Assembly (NCBI GenBank): GCA_030734395.1
Contig: JAUZTG010000014.1
Coordinates: 64,501-128,500, forward strand
Direction: 5' to 3'
Origin: Sarocladium kiliense
Lineage: Eukaryota > Ascomycota > Sordariomycetes > Hypocreales > Sarocladiaceae
Length of the DNA: 64,000 bases
Part shown: one piece after another, positions 21,900 through 32,392 of the stretch
How positions within the stretch are numbered: position 1 is the stretch's first letter
How the letters are laid out: the number at the start of each line of letters is the position of its first letter
Notes under the pieces: generated by a model
Databases searched by the model: none
What the model was told of the DNA's origin: nothing
Seen by the model: only the letters and a program-made list of their open reading frames with translations
Position numbers and translations under genes: made by a program

Positions 21900-22409
21900 A
21901 TGTCCATGTTCCGGGCAAAGAAGCTCGACCTGGGCTGTTTTGTCAAGGCCAGGACGATCCGCGATCACACAAAGCGCAAGGTCTTCGAAGAGCACGAGGT
22001 TGAACGGTATGTCTGAGCCCAACCAAGCCTTCACAAACAGGCGGGCGCCAAATGATGCTTACGCAACTCTGGCAAACCTGGCAGCATGACTGAATCAATT
22101 CTGAATCCTTGTTTATAGGCAAGCGCTCCGCTACATCATCCGTAACACCACCCTCCCGCCCCGAGTTCGCGCCGAAGCCCAGCTTCAGCTCACGAAGATG
22201 CACTGCTACACACGACCAACCCAGATTCGCAACCGATGTATCATGGGAGGCCAAGCACGAGGTGTCTTGAGCGACTTCAAGATGACGAGAGTAAGCCATG
22301 GCCGTCAGGAGCTTGCAGCTTAGCTTGTCATACTAACGTTTCGCAGTTCCAATTCCGCATGCAGGCAATGGCTGGTAACCTCCCCGGAGTCAGTCGAGCA
22401 AGTTGGTAA
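21900..22409 (+). CDS. MRP2: Mitochondrial small-subunit ribosomal protein uS14m (MRP2)
   Basis: Three exons, 21900-22006, 22119-22290 and 22347-22409, sum to 342 nt and encode 113 residues. The N-terminus MSMFRAKKLDLGCFVKARTI, the core IIRNTTLPPRVRAEAQLQLT and the C-terminus GNLPGVSRASW match fungal mitochondrial S14 (yeast Mrp2) along its length. The zinc-free S14 signature CYTRPTQIRNRCIMGGQARG is present. It is a component of the mitoribosomal small-subunit head. A second in-frame ATG at 21906 is an alternative start. The solo LTR ends 156 bp upstream, so the core promoter must lie in that short gap or in the LTR. Confidence 0.93.
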
Positions 22410-22984
22410 TGGTGCGTGGGATCAACGCTTCATCCAGGTCCCGATTCGGGCCTATGCTGGAAGATGTACGATATGTAGCATGCGGAACAGAGAGGCAGGC
22501 TGGCTGGGCTTGAACTCATGTATACCGTCGGATCAACGGACAAAATGTCATTATTGTCGTCAATCTCCCAATCTCGCCACACACAGACTCTGCGTTGATC
22601 CTGGCACCTCTGTGGACATCCACAAATACTCGTGACCCTATACATGACAAAGCACCTTATGGGAGAGCTTTTTGCGATGTGGCGACCAGCAGGATTACAG
22701 AGGAAGTCAATACGTTGTGCTAGGCGCGAGGACGAGCGCAAGCCATGAACCGCACTCTAGGAGGCCCACAGGCATTACCTGTATAGCCAGACTGTGCGTT
22801 CAATGTCCGTGAAGTATTTGATGAGCCGGCGGTCACGTCGATTCATGCTGTAAAGCAGGCTTGAAAGCCAGGTCCATTCATGCTATGCCCACTAGAAAGA
22901 AGCACGACGAATATCAGTGACGCCTGCTACAACTTTCACTGCTCGGGGGTGGGAAAACCAGTTCACACCTGATCGAATGGCGAC
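22410..22984. other. Intergenic, no gene seen
   Basis: 3' flank of the uS14m gene. A minus-strand frame at 22430-22741 has no recognisable domain. Confidence 0.45.
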
Positions 22985-23147
22985 TGAGGAAAGGCAGCAA
23001 CAGCGTCGAAACTCGGATGATAATTAGAATAGAACTGAGGATAGGAGCCAGACTAGTCAGAAGAATAACCAGAAAAATAATCAAAAGGATATTCATAAGA
23101 AATATTAACAGAACAGTGAACAGAATAGGGAAGAGAATAGCATTCAA
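22985..23147 (-). repeat. Degenerate 12-bp minisatellite, purine-rich on plus strand
   Basis: Read on the minus strand, the stretch falls into about 13 units of 12 bp with consensus ATTCTnnTnnnT (for example ATTCTGTTCACT, ATTCTTCTGACT and ATTCTAATTATC). The 12-bp period makes a Leu/Ile tetrapeptide-like open frame, which explains the apparent hydrophobic protein at 22914-23147; I do not regard that as a gene. A similar array in opposite orientation lies downstream of the CWC25 gene. Confidence 0.6.
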
Positions 23148-23432
23148 GACATATCAATGAGAAAAGTAAAGACAAGCGTAATTATATAGAAGTAACACGA
23201 TAAATAAGAGAAGAAGTAATTTAAAGTTATATGTGCAGTACATGGAGTAGGATATCCCTAGGTGCGTATCGTTCACAACCTTCAGCCCACTTAACTTGAA
23301 GGTACGCTAGCCCAAATGGCTGCCTGGGCGGCGAAACCTTCGACCTCCATCAACAAGGCCCCAACAACCACGACCTCTTCGACTCGACGACACAACCTAT
23401 CAACCGACACGTAAAGACGCATCGGTGACAAG

Positions 23433-24725
23433 ATGGGAGGCGGCGACCTCAACCTCAAGAAGTCGTTCCACCCGACCCTGCGGCGCAATCAGCAGGCGGT
23501 ATGGGACGCGGAACAGAAGGCACTGGCCGAGCGCAAGCGGACCCAACAACGCATCAATGAGATCAAGGAGGAACGGGCCAAGGAAGAGCTGCAGCGTCAA
23601 CTTGAGGCCGCGGGCGGCAAAAAGCGCATCGACCGCGTGGACTGGATGTATCAGGGCCCGACAGACGGCGGCGCTGGCACCACCGAAGAGACCGAAGCCT
23701 ACCTTCTGGGAAAGCGGCGCATCGATAATCTGATCAAGGGAACCGAACACAAGAAGCTAGAGAAGGCCGCCGGCGAGGAGAGTTTCATGGCCCTGCAAAA
23801 TGCCAACACCGCACGAGATACCGCGGCCAAGATCAGAGATGATCCGCTCCTGGCCATCAAGAAGCAAGAGCAAGCTACGTACGAGGCAATGATGAATGAC
23901 CCTATTCGACGGCGGCAACTCATGGCGAAGATGGGTGTCGATGAGGATAGCGAACGACGCAAGGAGAAGGAAAAAAGACGTGAGGAGCGCCGCCGACATA
24001 AACACCGACATCACCACGAGGATCGTCACGACGAGTCACGCCATCGTCGACGCCGACGGTCCAACTCCCGCTCACGGAGCCCCAGGCGACGCCACCACGA
24101 CGATTCTGAAGACGAATACCGCAGGAGGTCGAGACGAAGGGATCATTCGTTGGATCGAAGGGAAAGAGATGGAAGAGACAGGTCTGCAGATCGCAGTCGA
24201 GAGCGTCACCGGCGCCGTGATAGCGATCGCGCGCACGGCGACTCTAGAGATGACGATCACAGCAGCAGTGATCGGAAGAGACCACACAAATCAAGTTCCG
24301 AGAACGAAGAGCGACGAGACAGGAGATCCCGTTCCCAGTCAGCCGATCATTCTCGCCGCCGTGCATCGCGCGATGAAAGGCGAAGACAGCCAAGACACCG
24401 TGATGAAGACCGAAGGGATGGGAGGGCTCGGCCAGCTGCAGGCCTCTCAGATGCTCTGGCTGGCAGCGAGAAGATGCAAGAGGCGGAGCGTGCCCGTAAG
24501 CTCGCTGCCATGCAGTCGGCAGCTTCAGAGCTTGACGAAGACCGGGTGAAACGCCTGGCTGCTTTGGAAGAGCGCGAGAGGGCAGCTAGAGAGGCCGATG
24601 ACCGCGGCCGACAGCGTGGCGGTGATAGGAGCTTCGTCAATGGCCTTCACCGGCAGGCAGGGAAGCTGGATTTAGCGGAGAGAATGGGAAGAGGGAGACA
24701 AGGATTCGTCCGGGATGATGATTGA
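23433..24725 (+). CDS. CWC25: Pre-mRNA-splicing factor Cwc25
   Basis: A single-exon protein of 430 residues. MGGGDLNLKKSFHPTLRRNQ is the conserved N-terminus (CIR_N-type domain), followed by RIDRVDWMYQGPT and YLLGKRRIDNLI, the core of Cwc25. Residues ~175-330 form an RS/RD-rich, histidine-rich low-complexity region (RRHKHRHHHEDRHDE, SRSRSPRRRHHDDSEDEYRR), and a short helical, charged tail follows. Cwc25 joins the activated spliceosome after Prp2 and promotes the first transesterification. The absence of introns in a splicing-factor gene is unremarkable here. It lies between two oppositely oriented 12-bp minisatellites. Confidence 0.92.
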   Translation: MGGGDLNLKKSFHPTLRRNQQAVWDAEQKALAERKRTQQRINEIKEERAKEELQRQLEAAGGKKRIDRVDWMYQGPTDGGAGTTEETEAYLLGKRRIDNLIKGTEHKKLEKAAGEESFMALQNANTARDTAAKIRDDPLLAIKKQEQATYEAMMNDPIRRRQLMAKMGVDEDSERRKEKEKRREERRRHKHRHHHEDRHDESRHRRRRRSNSRSRSPRRRHHDDSEDEYRRRSRRRDHSLDRRERDGRDRSADRSRERHRRRDSDRAHGDSRDDDHSSSDRKRPHKSSSENEERRDRRSRSQSADHSRRRASRDERRRQPRHRDEDRRDGRARPAAGLSDALAGSEKMQEAERARKLAAMQSAASELDEDRVKRLAALEERERAAREADDRGRQRGGDRSFVNGLHRQAGKLDLAERMGRGRQGFVRDDD

Positions 24726-24895
24726 AGGGCGGTGGAAGGTTGTTAGTTTGCACAAGGAATCTCACTATCCGTGGTCGTTGACGACGAAACCCCGTAATAC
24801 TGACTCTATGGAGGAGAATGGTCTGGGGAATATACAGTCGACTCAGGTTATTACGCAAACGCTGCTAGACTGAATAGTTGACGATTGTATCCCTT

Positions 24896-25043
24896 GTTGT
24901 CTTATCCAATGCTGCTTTATATCCTAAGTCGCGTCCGACTCTACATCCTACTTAATACCCTACTCCCTTTCTTACATCCCATCTTACACTCTATCTTACT
25001 CTCTATCTTACTTTCTATCATACTCCCTTTCTTACTTTATAGT
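24896..25043 (+). repeat. Degenerate 12-bp minisatellite, pyrimidine-rich on plus strand
   Basis: About 11 units of 12 bp with consensus near ATCTTACTYTCT (best units at 24980-25030: ATCTTACACTCT, ATCTTACTCTCT, ATCTTACTTTCT and ATCATACTCCCT). Its Leu/Ile tetrapeptide frame (LYIL, LPFL, HPIL, HSIL, LSIL) is a by-product of the period. It is the counterpart, in the opposite orientation, of the array at 22985-23147. Confidence 0.7.
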
Positions 25044-25914
25044 TGTGTCCTGCATCGTTTGCTGTTACGGTACGTGAAGGTCCTGACCTGCTTTCGACTT
25101 GTACAAATCTTGGATTCATCGTCTGCCTGTGCTATTCATTGGGAGTTCAAGAAAACTTCAACCTGGGGCCCTCGGTGGTCCGCGCAAGTGCAGCTGGCTT
25201 CGATAACGCGTATAGATGTTTAGCCTAATATGATGATCGATTGACCGTTGTGATACACTCAGGCTCAACCAAGGTCAGAAGGTCCACGAGCGTTCTCAGT
25301 GCCGGCTTCTGATGCGCTGAAGAAGTCCTAGTCGCGACTCGATCCGATTCAGCTCGAGGGACTAACTCGCTTGGCGCTTCAGTGGGCCATCCGTCGGCAG
25401 CAGCCAGTAGCCGGTCTCTAATTGATCCGCTAGAAGACCCAAATTCCGTCTCTACCAATCAGAAGCAGCAGAAGCCCTGCCTGGCGCCAATTGATCGCTG
25501 GCTCACTGCAGAAGCCCCGTCACTCATTTCCTGGACCCGGCTGCCATTCCCTCCAGTGCTGGGCGCTCTTAATTCCCTTTCCTCCTTCGAGAATCCCATT
25601 GTCGCTAACCATCATCGACTTCCAATCCCTGCGCCCCTTCCTCTCCTGTTCTGGCGACCTGTTCTGCGTCGGTCGAGTCTCCTGAAACTCTTGCGCATTC
25701 TCAACGAGACCGAACCGGCTGTCGTCACCTTCGACCTTTGTGCCTACTGTCATCGTCTCTCGGGACGCCCCTCGACCCGTTTCCCCACGATCTTCCCGAT
25801 TCCACACTTCCGTCGTTGCGCTACAGGACAAGCTCTGACCTCGGCGCGCTCTGACATCAACGTTTCTACCTCCTCAAAGTCACTTCTCCCACGACATTGC
25901 TCGTGCTGCCCAAC
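25044..25914. other. Upstream region of rho3
   Basis: No separate gene is seen. The last ~450 bp are CT-rich with many TTCC/CTCC stretches, typical of a long 5' leader. The open frame 25382-25948 runs into the rho3 first exon in another frame and has no domain. Confidence 0.45.
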
Positions 25915-26780
25915 ATGCCCGCCCTTTGCGGAGGTAACAAGACGGTGAACCGCAAGCTGGTGTTACTGTAAGCGTGACGCTGTTAAGCTGCGCAAATGAT
26001 GACTTATCTAACATGTGCAGTGGTGATGGTGCCAGCGGAAAGACCTCCCTTTTGAACGTCTTCACAAGGGGGTGAGTAACACGCTGATGAGCGCATGGTT
26101 CGGATGACTGACAGATCGCGCAGCTACTTCCCAACGGTTTACGAACCCACCGTTTTCGAAAACTATGTCCATGGTATGGAGGCGTGACGCAAGCATTCGC
26201 CATATGATGCAGCACTGACAGTCGCCCAGATATCTTTGTCGACAATGTGCACATTGAGCTCTCATTATGGGACACGGCCGGACAAGAAGAATTTGACCGG
26301 TTACGCTCTCTTTCCTACGGTGAGTGGCTGCTGCAGAGGTCCATTACCCATTGGATCTTTGGCACCAAGCTAACGCGAAATGTAGACGACACCGACCTCA
26401 TTATGCTGTGCTATTCCGTCGACAGCAAGGACTCGCTCGAGAACGTCGAATCGAAATGGGTCGGCGAGATTGCCGATAATTGCCCGGGAGTGAAACTCGT
26501 CCTTGTCGCCCTGAAGTGCGATCTACGTGAACAGGAGAACGAGGAAGAAGGTGCCGAGAGCGAGAGCCAAGCGCAAGGCCCCGGGGAACAGCCACGTGAG
26601 AAGCGACCAACGATTAACTACGATCAGGGCCTCGAGGTTGCCCGGCGGATAAACGCGGCACGCTACCTAGAGTGCTCCGCTATGCGGAACCGAGGCGTCA
26701 ACGAAGCCTTCACCGAGGCTGCTCGGGTCGCCCTGAGTGTCAAGAAGGACAGCGAAGAGAGCAAGTGCACTGTCATGTAA
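25915..26780 (+). CDS. rho3: Rho3-type small GTPase
   Basis: Five exons (25915-25967, 26021-26071, 26124-26173, 26230-26319 and 26386-26780) sum to 639 nt, 212 residues. The P-loop GDGASGKTS, the effector region YFPTVYEPTVFENYVHDIFV, the DTAGQEEFDRLRSLSYDDTD switch II, the LVALKCDLRE guanine-recognition segment and YLECSAM are all present. The C-terminus CTVM is a CaaX prenylation box. The sequence is closest in type to fungal Rho3, which controls polarised growth, exocytosis and actin at the hyphal tip. A ~25-residue acidic/Gln-rich insert follows DLRE. The first four exons are tiny, so translation depends on splicing four short introns. Confidence 0.87.
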
Positions 26781-28058
26781 GGCGTTGCTTCCGGAACTAT
26801 CTCCCGATGTGTTTGGACCTACACCTGCACACCTTGTAACAAGTATCTGGGTGACCCCGCACTGCAGCTGATCTATGCCGTTTATCCAAACTCGCAACCG
26901 ACGGGTCCAAGATATTGGCCCTGGCGGTGGCAGAGGGCTTGCATCTCTTGCAGACGGTGTCATCCTAGACTGGTGATGATGAGTCACGACTTCTTCGACC
27001 TGTTTATCTGGTCACCGTTCTTTGGCATTCAATTTAGCCTCGCCATGGGTGGTTTCCTTGATGGCGTATCTGGTGGCTTTGCCTTCTTGTTCTTCTGTAC
27101 TTTTGATAACGCACTATTCCCTCTTTACCATACAACTTTAGTTAGAGCAGCGCAGCTTAGGATTTCTCTTCAACCTATACATGTATCCTACAGTCGCCAT
27201 ATCCAGCAACGCCCGAACCTTTGCATATTGCAGAATTGCGATAGTCTATCTTGTTCAATTTGGGTGTGGAGCTGATGGCTAGACAGCTCATGACTATTCT
27301 CCATCACTGATGTTTAGAGAGCATGGGAAGTAGAGCGCCAAGCTACGAAAGACACGTCTCCTGTTTTTGTGGCGAAACAGGTTGCCTGGAGACATGGTGT
27401 GAAAGCCATACTAACCACAGAGGATGTGATGATGCAGTACGTCAAAGGGAGCAAGGCCAAGGAAATGCAGATCAGTGATGCCATAAGACATCAGAGCAAC
27501 TCGTAGGACAAACCTATCTCCTCACATCTCATTTGCGCGTCCCCGATTCAGGGTCTTTCCTTGTGGCTCTGTAGCCTAAGAAGCTGATCGCGATTGGTTG
27601 CAGGGTGATGCAACTCGTATGTGGGCGGCAACCCCACCGTAGATCGCCTCCAATTTGACGTCACATCAAGACGACCACACCCTCAACCTCTGCATCACGA
27701 AACCGGTTTCCACCAGCCACCATGGCCCTGACCTCGCTTCCAGCAACCAAGTACCTAGAATAGCCACAAAGGAGTGGTTCATGTGCCCACTTGTCGTCGA
27801 GAAGGGACGATGACGATGATATGGCCTCCGATCTTGAGGGTCCAAGGGTCTGCAGCCGTCACCCCATGGCTTGGCTTCATAAGGACAGCCTCAACCCCAG
27901 TCTCAAACGGCGCAAAACCCTCTTTCAGATCTTCGACATTGTCTAATTCCAAGAAAACACCTCCGCCTTCATAATCAATTGAATCAATTGAATCTGCCTA
28001 ACCTACCAGACATCTGATATCCCGTTTTCTTCTCATAGCCGTCACATCAACCTCAACC
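26781..28058. other. Intergenic, no gene seen
   Basis: 3' flank of rho3 and upstream region of the KGLF-repeat gene. A plus-strand frame at 26973-27275 is hydrophobic but lies directly in the rho3 3' flank and has no homology I can name. Contains a CRE palindrome at 27656-27663. Confidence 0.45.
27656..27663. promoter_or_regulatory. CRE/ATF palindrome TGACGTCA
   Basis: A perfect 8-bp TGACGTCA palindrome, the site of ATF/CREB-type bZIP factors (AtfA/Atf1 in fungi, linked to stress and conidia). It lies ~395 bp upstream of the KGLF-repeat gene start. Function is inferred from the motif only. Confidence 0.4.
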
Positions 28059-28754
28059 ATGGGTCTCTTTGGATCACGTCGCGAACCCTCTCCTGAGCCT
28101 GTGGCCAGGCACGACACGGCACCGCGCAAAAAGGGTCTCTTCTCTCGTCACGACCCTGAGCCGGTTTATGAGCAACCCCCTCCCCCGCCACCCAAGAAGG
28201 GCCTCTTTGGCTCCTCAAGACAGCAGCACGAGCCTGCTCCAGTCCAGGCTGAAGCACCTGCCAAGAAGCGCGCCTTCTTCGGCGGCCCTCGTCGTGATCA
28301 CTCACCCGCTGGTTACTCTTCCTCATCCCGATCATCAATGAGCTCGGGTGATTACCGTCATCATGATCGCCACAGCACTGATGGCAGCCGTCACGGTGGA
28401 CGCCGTAGCGGCGGTGGACTCCTCAGCCGTCGCAAGGGCGGCCGTCACTCTATGGACGATGACATGGATCCCAGCATCATGCATGCCCGAGAGCGCGTCA
28501 TGAGTGCCGAGGCTGCCGAGATGGATGCTGACCGTGCTTTGGACCAAGCCAGACTAAGGGTCGCCGAGGCCCGGCAGGACGTCAAGGCTCTCGAGGCGGA
28601 GGCCAAAGAAGATGCACGAAGGGCCAAGATGAAGCAGCAGCAATACCAGGAGATCAGCAAGCGTGGCAAGGGCCTAGGACGTAAGTACACCTGACATTTA
28701 TGATGGATCTTGATGTATCGGATGCTGACAGTATGATTAGGTCACGGTCTGTAA
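28059..28754 (+). CDS. KGLF-repeat protein with C-terminal coiled coil, unknown function
   Basis: Two exons, 28059-28680 and 28741-28754, give 211 residues. The last exon encodes only the end of the C-terminus (GRHGL across the join). The N-terminal half repeats a short basic motif five times: MGLFGSRR, KKGLFSRHD, KKGLFGSSR, KKRAFFGGPRRD and GGGLLSRRKGG, spaced by Pro/Glu/His-rich linkers. The middle is Ser/His/Gly-rich. Residues ~145-205 are a charged alanine-rich helix (AEAAEMDADRALDQARLRVA) likely to form a coiled coil. No signal peptide or membrane helix. I know similar unannotated proteins in ascomycetes but no function. Repeats of this kind could be peptide-binding or membrane-touching motifs; that is speculation. 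Confidence 0.75.
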
Positions 28755-30140
28755 GGCCTTCAATTGTTGCAGGATCTCAAGTCACGCACCCTGGATGGGC
28801 GTAATCTGTAATTCTATGTACGAAGGAACGTGAAATAAGCACCGTTCTACATCCCATGTATTTGTATATTCGAACGATGGTTGGTCACACTTCAGTCAAT
28901 TTTTAAGCGCATTACATTTAAGAAAGACTAGACCAAGTCGTGAGGGGCAATGCTATCTTCTCTCTGCCAACGGAATACCAAGACTCACATTCGCTCGGTG
29001 CATGCAATGATGCTCAGCGCGCTCACTAATTTTTCAACAACACAGACCATTCAAGCATGTGAACTGCGTAGTCGAACCAGCTGAAGGGAATGTGTTTCGA
29101 ATAGCTGCGTGAAAACATGCCACGGGCATCCTCCGCTGTGGCCACCGCAGCATTCCACACAACATGCACTGGCGAAACAGTGACAATGGGAGCTCTGCAG
29201 CGCGCGCCTTTGCAAGGTAGGTTGACTACTGAACTAAGTAAGTAGGTAATTACCTTATCTGGTGCAGCCACTGGTGGAAACCGCTAATCTGGGCAGGGGC
29301 CCGCTTCAGCAGGGGAGGTTCAAGGGGTACCAGCCAATCCACGATGCGAACGGGAGACCATTTGACGCTGGCGCCGCTGCCACTGGACGGCGCCGGGTGG
29401 AGAGTGGGGACTTCTCTCTCAGAATGGAACCTGCAGCATGTGGCTGGGGTCTGTCGAAGCTTGGCAGGGGCCCCTGAGGTTTGGTCGTGGGCTTCTTCCT
29501 TTGCCGAGACTGCCTCGAGATTGCAGTGGACATTCCTCTGCCCTCATCTTCAGCACGGAGGCACTGCATCTGTTGGTGTCTTCAGGGGGTTGTGCCCGCC
29601 ACCGTACTACAGTGTCTCTCTTGACTCGCTCGAGTTGTCACGCTGCACTATTGGGCGTGTTTCGGCTTGTCTTCGACCTCCCCTCCTCCTCTTTTCACCT
29701 CACCACGCTCATTTCGCTCACGATACCCTCAGCCACCTATGTTTTCCTAGAGGCGTATTTCTAAACTGTCGCCAGATGCTGTCGCCGTCCCGGCCTCGCA
29801 ATCCACTCATTCCACTCATTCCAGCTCCACCCTAGTCATTCATTACCAGACCTTCCATGAACCGTGTGCTTCGGCTCGTCTGATTCTCGACCTTCAATTC
29901 CTAGACCCAGCGACACTCGAGTCACACCGCGCACGCATCGTCACTCCTTTACCGTTTGCAGCGCCTATTTTACCAGCGATTGCCGACATATAGCTCTCCT
30001 TCGCCCGACGCTCGCCGCATTACGAGTCGTCAGTTTTACCTGGGAACCGCTGGCTCGGTTCTTTTTCCAGGCCCTTGACCACTCCAGTCGACAGGTTCGA
30101 CGCGGCAGATACTGCAATTTCTTCTCAGAGATCAATCAAG
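28755..30140. other. Upstream region of the Crh-type gene
   Basis: About 1.4 kb with no recognisable gene. Several overlapping open frames at 29262-29835 on both strands are CT-rich 5' leader sequence. Contains a group of AGGGG/CCCCT boxes at 29295-29475 and a CCAAT box at 29334-29338. Confidence 0.45.
29295..29475. promoter_or_regulatory. Cluster of STRE-like AGGGG/CCCCT boxes
   Basis: AGGGG occurs at 29295-29299, 29311-29315, 29323-29327 and 29466-29470, with CCCCT at 29471-29475. STRE boxes are bound by Msn2/Seb1-type stress factors. They lie ~670-850 bp upstream of the Crh-type cell-wall gene, so a role in cell-wall stress induction is possible but unproven. Confidence 0.3.
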
Positions 30141-31889
30141 ATGTTGACTACACGCACTTTACTCCCGGCGCTGGCCGCGTTGCTCGGCCTTGCCTCAGCT
30201 CAAGTCACTACCGACTGTAACCCTATGGAACGCGACGACTGTAAACCGGATCCCGCCTTTGGAACGTCGCACAACTTCGTCTTTAACTCTACTCCTAACG
30301 GCGCTCTCTGGGAGACAGTTGTCGGCCCAATTGACTTCGATCCGGAGAAGGGCGCCGCTTTCGTCCTCGATAAGCAAGGAGATTCGCCTACGATTCGCAC
30401 CAAGTTCTACTTCTTCGGCGGTCGTACCGATGTCATCATGAAAGCGGCACCCGGCAAAGGCATCGTCAGCTCCATGATGTGGCTCAGCGACAACCTCGAC
30501 GAGGTTGATTGGGAGTTCATCGGCGTCAACGACACTCACGCGTCCACAAACTATTTTGGCAAGGGAGTCGAGGACTTCCGCCACGCTGGGTGGCACGCAA
30601 TCTCGGATCCTCAGAACGATTACCACAACTACAGTACCGTTTGGTCAAAGGACAAGCTCGAGTGGTATATTGATGGCGACTTGGTTCGAACTCTCTTGCC
30701 CAAGGACGCAAACAACACCGAAGCCTACCCGCAAACACCCATGCGCCTGAGCCTGGGTATCTGGGCTGGCGGTGACCCATCTCTTCCTGAGGGTACCCGT
30801 GAGTGGGCTGGCGGTGATGCTGATTATGACAACGGCCCTTACACCATGTATATCAAGGAGGTCTATGTTGAGGACTTCACTACTGGCAGCAAGGAGTACG
30901 TTTTCGGTGATCGGTCAGGCTCGTGGGATAGCATTGAAGTTGTAAAGTAAGTTGGCGGACGACTTTCATGACTGTGCATACTTTTACTGACCACCATCAG
31001 GGGGAACTCGACTGCATACGAAGCTATGCACAAGCAGCCGGAAAGGACCATGTCTGAGAAGTGGGAAGAAGATGTCCCGGAGACGGCCAAGATTGCTATC
31101 TACGCAGGTGGTGCTGGTGTTGGTGCTCTTCTGCTTGGTGGTCTTATTTTTTACTGCATCAAGCAGCGTCGTCGCGGCGCCGCTGAGGCCAAGGCCGCTG
31201 AGGAAAGGGCTCAAGCAGACATCGCTGAGAATGCACGCCTCAAGAGGGAAGGCATTGACCCCGACGGTTTTAGGGAGCAGGGCCACGAGTACAACGCTCA
31301 GGAGATGCGCAACGGTGGCAATACCACCGCTGATGGATACAGTGTTGCTCCCACGAGCGAGAAGGACTGGGCGGCTGCAGGCCTGGGTGCTGGTGCGGGA
31401 GCCGGCGCTGCCGCTGCCATGGCTGGTGGTATGCGCTCGCCTATGCCACTCCTTCGTGACGGGGCTCAGAGCCCTCGCGTCGGAAGTCCTGGTCCTGTGA
31501 GCCCTTATCGCGATGGTCCTCGCAGCCCTGGCTCTCCCGGATCTGGCATGAGCGGCGCTATGGGCGGACCGTATCGAGCCCAAAGCCCAGGCATGCCTCG
31601 ATCACAATCCCCTGCCATCCGATCTCAGAGCCCTGCCTTGCCACCCCAAGGTGCACTACCTCCGATCCCACATCAGGCTCGCGCTTCGCCTGGTCCCCAA
31701 CGTATGCACAGTCCAGCCCCGATGAGCCCTGCTAGGAGCTTTAGCGACAACCAACCCGCGTACGGCGCCAACAGGATGCAGTCAGCGAGCCCGATGAACC
31801 CTAACCGGAGCTTCAGCAACGGCCAGCCTCCATACCGAGGACCTCAACCTCAGAACCGCGACTATTGGAATGGTGCTGGACAGTACTAA
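30141..31889 (+). CDS. GH16 Crh-family cell-wall transglycosylase with transmembrane helix and cytosolic tail
   Basis: Two exons, 30141-30946 and 31001-31889, sum to 1695 nt, 564 residues. ATG 30141 starts a signal peptide (cleavage near LASA-Q, residue ~20). The GH16 motif DEVDWE is at residues 120-125, with Glu121 and Glu125 as the nucleophile and acid/base. Crh enzymes transfer chitin chains onto beta-glucan outside the plasma membrane. Instead of a GPI signal there is one membrane helix at ~299-322 followed by KQRRR. A ~240-residue tail is rich in Ala, then Pro/Ser/Gly with repeated SP-containing motifs (QSPGMPRSQSP, RSFSDNQP). The tail should face the cytosol. An ATG at 30075 is upstream in frame but would hide the signal peptide. 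Confidence 0.88.
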
Positions 31890-32392
31890 CGTAACGAAAA
31901 CCCGCATGATTCCCCTTTTTCATAGTTTGACCGATGTTTGAACTCAGGTTGTGGCCAGCCTCGGGCCCCATTATGGCTGAGGCTTTGGAAGCGGTCTTGT
32001 GAATGGCGGTTTCTGTTGTTTGACGGCCCACGCGTTTCTCTTTTTCTTTTTGGCCGGCTTGTGACGTGGGCTATCCCCTTGACTTCATTGTTTCTCGCCG
32101 CGGATCGTTGTATATATCGTTGCATAGTGTATCTACGAGATTCGGGAAAACTTTGTGCGTGTAACATATCCTTGTCCGACCTTGATCCGCATACGACATA
32201 GTCTCATTCTTCACGTTGCTTGTGAGGGTAGCGGCAATGCATTGAGTTGATGCGTAATCTCTTCAGATATCTATGACAAAAGACTTTGAGGTATGTACAA
32301 GATTGACCCACCACAGTCCTGCTATTTCCTATGATGCCAGTCATTTCTGCTCTCTTCACCCTACTGCCGTACACGGCTGCCATTGTCTGCAT
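31890..32392. other. Convergent intergenic
   Basis: 3' flanks of the Crh-type gene and of the methylcitrate synthase gene. No other feature seen. Confidence 0.5.

Noticed and set aside
22914..23147. Hydrophobic 77-codon ORF
   Set aside because: Its Leu/Ile tetrads arise from the 12-bp minisatellite period.
24885..25223. Hydrophobic 112-codon ORF after CWC25
   Set aside because: The same 12-bp periodicity artefact.
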